This document shows positions 60,079 through 64,000 of a stretch of DNA of 64,000 bases, in pieces (position 1 is the stretch's first letter; each line of letters begins with the position of its first letter). A program made the position numbers and the translations under genes. The DNA is from Amycolatopsis mongoliensis (lineage in GTDB: Bacteria; Actinomycetota; Actinomycetes; Mycobacteriales; Pseudonocardiaceae), in the NCBI RefSeq assembly GCF_030285665.1, contig NZ_CP127295.1:3286001-3350000 (forward strand), read 5' to 3'. The notes beneath the pieces are model-generated. The model ran no database searches. It saw only the letters and a program-made list of their open reading frames with translations, and was not told the origin of the DNA.

Positions 60079-60618
60079 ATGCGGACACGGATCGTCGTCG
60101 CGGCGCTCGGGGCGGCCCTGCTGCTCGGGGGCTGCGGCGCCAAGGGGGACGACGGCGACAAGGTCGCCTCGATCTCGACGCCGCCGAAGTCGGGCGGGCC
60201 CACCGCGGCCGACAGCAGCGGCAAGAGCGACGAAGACAAGATGCGCGAGTTCGCCAAGTGCATGCGCGAGCACGGCGTCGACATGCCCGACCCCAAGCCG
60301 GCCGGCGACGGCAAGGGCATGGCGATCACCCTGGGCGGCGACGAAAAGGACCACTCGAAGCTCGACGCCGCGCAGAACGCGTGCAAGCACCTCATGCCCA
60401 ACGGTGGCGAGATGAAGCCGCCGAGCGCCGAGGAGCTCGACAAGATGCGCAAGGACGCCAAGTGCATGCGCGAGCACGGCATCGACATGCCGGACCCCGA
60501 CCCCAGCGGCAAGGGCGCGATGCGGATCGGCGGAGCGGGCGACGACCCGAAGAAGTTCGAAGAGGCCGCGAAGGCGTGCGGACTCGGCATGAGCGTGCAC
60601 GCCGAGGCCGCCAAATGA
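60079..60618 (+). CDS. Lipoprotein with duplicated CMREHG motif
   Basis: A 179-residue lipoprotein; the lipobox LLLGGC places the lipid on Cys19. Two similar units follow: [19 protein letters not shown] near 53-71 with NACKHLM, and [19 protein letters not shown] near 126-144 with KACGLGM. Each unit holds two cysteines that could form a disulfide. The ATG at 60079 follows AAAGGAG. It is the first gene of the export operon and overlaps the adaptor gene by four bases (ATGA). A surface sensor or helper of the transporter is possible; no known function. Confidence 0.8.
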   Translation: MRTRIVVAALGAALLLGGCGAKGDDGDKVASISTPPKSGGPTAADSSGKSDEDKMREFAKCMREHGVDMPDPKPAGDGKGMAITLGGDEKDHSKLDAAQNACKHLMPNGGEMKPPSAEELDKMRKDAKCMREHGIDMPDPDPSGKGAMRIGGAGDDPKKFEEAAKACGLGMSVHAEAAK

Positions 60619-61709
60619 GCGAAGTGACCCACCTCAAGCCCCGCCGCCGTGGCCGGACGCGCTGGTTCGTCGCCGGCGCCGTCCTCGTCGTGGTGCTGGG
60701 CACCAGCTCGGTCGTGATCCTGACCCGGGTGTCGAGCGCGACGCCGGTCAAGGAGGCGACACCGCCGTCGGTCGAGACCGCCGAGGTCGTCAAGACCGAC
60801 CTCAGCGAGGAGGAGGAAGCCGACGGCACCCTCGGCTACGGCGACGAGGAGACCGTCCAGGGCCGCAGGCCCGGCACGATCACGTCGCTGCCGGCGGCCG
60901 GCGCCACGATCACCCGCTGCAAGCCGGTGTACGGAGTGGACGCGAAGCCGGTGCCGCTGTTCTACGGCACGCTGCCGTTCTACCGCGACCTCGCCACCGG
61001 CGCGGACGACGGCGCCGACGTCAAGCAGCTGGAGGAGAACCTCAAGGCGTGCGGGTTCGGCGGTTTCGGCACGCCGGACAAGAAGTTCACCTCCGCGACG
61101 GCGGCCGCGCTGAAGAAGTGGCAGAAGTCGCTGGGACTGGAGCAGACCGGCGCGTTCGGCCAGGGCGACGTCGTGCTCGCGGCGGGCGAAGTCCGGGTGT
61201 CGGCGGTGTCGGCCAAGCCCGGTTCGCCGGCGCAGGGCGAGGTGCTCAAGACGACCGGCACCGTCCGCTCGGTGCAGGTGAAGCTCGACGCGGCGAAGCA
61301 GGATCTCGCGCAGCAGGGCGCGAAGGCGTCCGTGACGATCAACGGGAAGACGACGCAGGGCACGATCACCGACGTCGGGCGGACCGCCGTCGAGGGCAAG
61401 GACGCGGCGGGCCAGGACGACGGCAAGCCCAAGATCACCGTGAGCGTCCGGCTCGACGACCCCGCGGCCGGGGGCACGCTCGACTCGGCCCCGGCGACCG
61501 TCCGGTTCACCAAGGACGTCCACCAGGGCGTGCTCGCGGTCCCGGTCGGCGCACTGCTCGCGCTCGCCGAAGGCGGCTACGCGGTCGAGGTCGACGAGAA
61601 CGGGCAACGACGGCTCATCGCCGTCCAAACGGGACTGTTCAGCGGCGGCAAGGTCGAGGTCACCGGGAACGGCCTGACCGCGGGCATGCGGGTGGTGACG
61701 ACGTCGTGA
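60615..61709 (+). CDS. Efflux adaptor (HlyD-like) with peptidoglycan-binding domain
   Basis: A 364-residue membrane-anchored protein. One helix lies at about 17-37 ([20 protein letters not shown]). A beta region with [20 protein letters not shown] follows, then a PG_binding_1 domain at about 135-172 ([20 protein letters not shown], then [20 protein letters not shown]), then adaptor barrels ending [15 protein letters not shown]. It links the ABC transporter in the membrane to the cell wall. It overlaps both neighbours by four bases. Confidence 0.85.
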   Translation: MSEVTHLKPRRRGRTRWFVAGAVLVVVLGTSSVVILTRVSSATPVKEATPPSVETAEVVKTDLSEEEEADGTLGYGDEETVQGRRPGTITSLPAAGATITRCKPVYGVDAKPVPLFYGTLPFYRDLATGADDGADVKQLEENLKACGFGGFGTPDKKFTSATAAALKKWQKSLGLEQTGAFGQGDVVLAAGEVRVSAVSAKPGSPAQGEVLKTTGTVRSVQVKLDAAKQDLAQQGAKASVTINGKTTQGTITDVGRTAVEGKDAAGQDDGKPKITVSVRLDDPAAGGTLDSAPATVRFTKDVHQGVLAVPVGALLALAEGGYAVEVDENGQRRLIAVQTGLFSGGKVEVTGNGLTAGMRVVTTS

Positions 61710-62392
61710 CGCCCGTGCTGCGCGTGCACGAGGTCACGCGCACCTACCCCGGCGGGGTCGCTGCGCTCGACGGCGTCTCGCTGACCCTCGAAGACGGCGA
61801 GATGGTGGCGATCGTCGGGCCGTCGGGGTCCGGCAAGTCGACCCTGCTGCACCTGATGGGCACGCTCGACCGGCCGTCGTCGGGCCGCGTCGAGCTGCAC
61901 GGCCACGACGTCGCCGCGCTGCCCGACCGCAAGGTGTCCGCGCTGCGCTCGCGCTGGATCGGGTTCGTGTTCCAGCAGTTCTTCCTCGACGAAGGGATGA
62001 GTGCGGTGGACAACGTGTGCACCGGCCTGCTCTACGCCGGGGTGCCGCGGCGACGGCGTCGCGAGCGGGCCCTGGCCGCGCTCGACCGCGTCAAGCTGGG
62101 GCACCGGGCGTGGCACCGGCCCGGCGAGCTGTCCGGTGGGGAACGCCAGCGCGTCGCGATCGCGCGGGCGGTCGTCAACGAGCCGTCGATCCTGCTGGCC
62201 GACGAGCCGACCGGCAACCTCGACACCGGCACCGGCGCGTCCGTGCTTTCGCTGCTCGGCGAGCTGTCCGCGGACGGCACCACGATCGTCGTGATCACCC
62301 ACGACCGGGAGATCGCCGCGGGCATGCCGCGCCGGATCGAGCTGCTCGACGGCCGGCTGCGGCTCGACACCGGCCTGGTGGGTGCGCGATGA
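61706..62392 (+). CDS. MacB/LolD-type ABC transporter ATPase
   Basis: A 228-residue ATPase: Walker A GPSGSGKS near residues 40-47, Q-loop [14 protein letters not shown], signature [17 protein letters not shown], Walker [17 protein letters not shown], and switch His in VITHD. The NLDTGTG segment is typical of MacB/LolD exporters. It works with the permease coded next (ATGA overlap) and with the adaptor just before it (GTGA overlap). Confidence 0.93.
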   Translation: MTPVLRVHEVTRTYPGGVAALDGVSLTLEDGEMVAIVGPSGSGKSTLLHLMGTLDRPSSGRVELHGHDVAALPDRKVSALRSRWIGFVFQQFFLDEGMSAVDNVCTGLLYAGVPRRRRRERALAALDRVKLGHRAWHRPGELSGGERQRVAIARAVVNEPSILLADEPTGNLDTGTGASVLSLLGELSADGTTIVVITHDREIAAGMPRRIELLDGRLRLDTGLVGAR

Positions 62393-63594
62393 CCCTGGTG
62401 ACGCTGCCGGAACCGGCCCGGCTCAAGCCGCCGGACGTCGTCGCGCTCGGCGCGCACGGCATGCGGACGCGGCCGGTGCGCGCGGTGCTTTCCGCGCTGG
62501 GCATCGCGATCGGCGTCGCGGCGATGGTCGCGGTGCTGGCGATCCCGGCGTCCGGCGGGCAGGCCCTGCACGACCGGCTGGCCGCGCTCGGCACCAACCT
62601 GCTCACCGCCGGGCCGGGGCAGACGCTGTTCGGGGACAACGCCGTGCTGCCCGACGACGCGGTCCCGATGGCCAAGCGGATCGGGCCGGTGGAGGCGGCC
62701 AGCGGCACCGGGAACACGTCGGCGAGCGTGCGGCGCAGCGACAAGATCGCGCCGGACGAGACGTCGGGGCTCGCCGTGTTCGCCGCCAAGCCGGACCTGC
62801 TGGGCGTGCTCGGCGGGAAGGTCCGCACGGGCGCGTTTCTTGCGGCGGGGAACCAGGACTACCCGGTGACGGTGCTCGGTGCGCAGGCCGCGGCCCGGCT
62901 CGGGATCGACCACGTCGACCCGGCCCGGCCGCCGCAGGTGCTGATCGGGACGCAGTGGTTCACCGTGGTCGGGATCCTCGCGCCGATGCCGCTCGCCCCG
63001 GAGATCGAGCGGTCGGCGCTGGTCGGCTGGGACATCGCGAAGCGGCTGCTCGGGTTCGACGGCCATCCGTCCACTGTGTACGTCCGCGCGAAGGAGTCCC
63101 AAGTGGACAGTGTGCGGTCGGTGCTGGGCGCGACGCTGAACCCGCAGGCGCCGAACGAGGTCGAGGTGCGCCGTCCGTCGGACGCGCTGGCCGCGCAGAA
63201 GCTGACGGACACGACCTACAGCGCGCTGTTCCTCGGCCTCGGCGGCGTCGCGCTGCTCGTCGGCGGGGTCGGGGTGGCCAACACGATGGTCATCTCGGTG
63301 CTGGAGCGGCGGCGCGAGATCGGCCTGCGCCGCGCGCTCGGGGCGACGAAGCGCCAGATCCGCGGGCAGTTCCTGGCCGAGTCGGTGCTGTTGTCGGGCC
63401 TCGGCGGGCTCGCCGGCGTGCTGGCCGGGGTGCTGGTGACGGCGGGCTACGCGCTGAGCCAGGGGTGGCCGGCGGTGCTGCCGTGGGCGACGCTGGCGGG
63501 CGGGGTCGGCGTCGCGGCCCTGGTGGGGGCGATCGCGGGGGCGTACCCGGCGGTGCGGGCGGCCCGCCTCGCGCCGACGCAGGCGCTGGCCTGA
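62389..63594 (+). CDS. MacB-type ABC transporter permease
   Basis: A 401-residue permease. A first helix at about 35-55 ([20 protein letters not shown]) is followed by a large outer MacB-type core domain (60-270) and three C-terminal helices of the FtsX fold, with [20 protein letters not shown] at about 300-319. This mechanotransmission family exports peptides, lipoproteins or antibiotics rather than importing. It is the last gene of the operon and is followed by a strong hairpin repeat. Confidence 0.92.
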   Translation: MTLVTLPEPARLKPPDVVALGAHGMRTRPVRAVLSALGIAIGVAAMVAVLAIPASGGQALHDRLAALGTNLLTAGPGQTLFGDNAVLPDDAVPMAKRIGPVEAASGTGNTSASVRRSDKIAPDETSGLAVFAAKPDLLGVLGGKVRTGAFLAAGNQDYPVTVLGAQAAARLGIDHVDPARPPQVLIGTQWFTVVGILAPMPLAPEIERSALVGWDIAKRLLGFDGHPSTVYVRAKESQVDSVRSVLGATLNPQAPNEVEVRRPSDALAAQKLTDTTYSALFLGLGGVALLVGGVGVANTMVISVLERRREIGLRRALGATKRQIRGQFLAESVLLSGLGGLAGVLAGVLVTAGYALSQGWPAVLPWATLAGGVGVAALVGAIAGAYPAVRAARLAPTQALA

Positions 63595-63602
63595 CGCGGG
63601 TC

Positions 63603-63660
63603 AAGTCCGTGAATGGCACATCGAGGGACTCAGAGTCCCTCGATGTGCCATTCACGGCTT
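63603..63660 (+). repeat. Palindromic hairpin repeat (family B), copy 2
   Basis: Arms at 63607-63630 and 63634-63657 are perfectly paired around a three-base loop, with outer bases also pairing. The core GTGAATGGCACAT matches copy 1 at 32280-32336; inner stem bases differ between copies but remain paired. It sits just after the export operon and is a probable terminator. Confidence 0.85.
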
Positions 63661-63776
63661 CAAGGCACCGGGTGCTACCTCCGGCGTGCGCAAAGGGAAG
63701 AGCGCACGGTGGAAGATCCACGGCCGTCGCCCGGCGAGTTGAATCGGGAGGCGAACCCGAGCGAAGGGAGCCGGCC

Positions 63777-64000
63777 GTGGAGCGGGTCGAGGCGAACCGG
63801 CGTGACTTCCTCCGATGGCTGGCGGTCGCCGGTGCGGGGCTCGCCGCCGCGGGGATCGCGCCCGCGGTGTTCGCCCAAGAGGCCGCCGCGGCCGGCGCGG
63901 ACGTCGTCGTGGTGCTCGGGGCCACCGTCGTCGACGGCACCGACGGCCCGCCCGTCCCGGACGCGGCGGCCGTGCTGGTCGGCGACCGGATCGCCTGGAC
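63777..64000 (+). CDS. Tat-exported amidohydrolase-like protein, N-terminal part
   Basis: 74 codons are visible before the window ends. NRRDFLRWLAVAGAGLAAAG is a clear twin-arginine signal (RRxFLR, then a hydrophobic stretch), with a cleavage site near FAQEAAAAGA. The mature start, VVVVLGATVVDGTDGPPVPD then AAVLVGDRIAW, is the typical first strand of metal-dependent amidohydrolases. The GTG at 63777 follows AAGGGAG. Substrate unknown. Confidence 0.75.
   Translation, partial: MERVEANRRDFLRWLAVAGAGLAAAGIAPAVFAQEAAAAGADVVVVLGATVVDGTDGPPVPDAAAVLVGDRIAW

Overview
The window is very GC-rich, codes densely on both strands, uses many GTG starts and has the gene set of a filamentous actinomycete. The best guess is Pseudonocardiaceae, Amycolatopsis-like. 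Pointers are conservon genes, SepH, DUF3558 and EspG/PPE-like proteins, an F420-type nitroreductase, an IdeR-type iron box and an Rpf with LysM. From memory of the H37Rv map, a chain of genes follows the order of Mycobacterium tuberculosis Rv0862c-Rv0883c (helicase-like protein, small protein, moaC, mog, moaE, rpfA, moaD, moaA, csp, DUF2771, MFS, DUF3027, PPE-like, DUF2530, MarR, rRNA methylase, DUF2537, sepH). The window is therefore an old, conserved core segment with insertions rather than a recently acquired island. No tRNA, rRNA, IS element, phage or CRISPR array was seen.

Layout. 1-3204: two conservon pieces (roadblock, DUF742, GTPase); the second DUF742 gene carries a one-base frameshift in a G run. 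3210-8803: WYL/helicase-like protein, malic enzyme, secreted peptidase. 8900-18225: molybdenum block, with moaC, a fused mog-moaE, moaA-moaD and a ModE-like-modABC operon, interrupted by rpfA, which has a c-di-AMP (ydaO) riboswitch and a CRP-type site. 18329-23054: multicopper oxidase, HAD and metallophosphatase, YccF, PhzF. 23120-26379: ESX accessory genes (PPE-like, DUF3558, small Esx-like, EspG). 26413-30491: a tightly overlapping five-gene operon (Ycf46-like AAA ATPase, DUF2997, small radical SAM protein, DUF1257/Ycf35-like, helix-hairpin-helix protein); this is my best candidate for an undescribed system. 30621-35854: acyl-CoA ligase, R2-like ligand-binding oxidase with its TetR, HAD, cold-shock protein, lipoprotein. 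35865-48618: two MFS proteins, glutamine cyclotransferase, DUF3027 protein with a giant acidic tail, sacsin/HSP90-like ATPase, NCS2 permease, MarR, and a frameshifted membrane-anchored gene. 48727-53494: iron and redox region with an iron box, a candidate iron-regulated small RNA, NAT, SodA, heme oxygenase with its own iron box, TetR and a glutamate-cysteine ligase. 53698-57965: rRNA methylase, DUF2537, a duplicated-domain membrane protein, MmcQ-like, SepH. 58155-63594: two-component system divergent from a lipoprotein-adaptor-ABC export operon. 63777-64000: start of a Tat-exported amidohydrolase.

Themes. At least fifteen genes have a TAnnnT hexamer exactly 6-7 bases before the start codon, which suggests leaderless transcripts. 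Three families of palindromic intergenic repeats are present. One 87-bp element occurs twice, in opposite orientation, at convergent gene ends. A second, longer hairpin occurs at 32.3 kb and 63.6 kb with compensating base changes. All functional calls come from reading the translated sequence and motifs; no database search was run.
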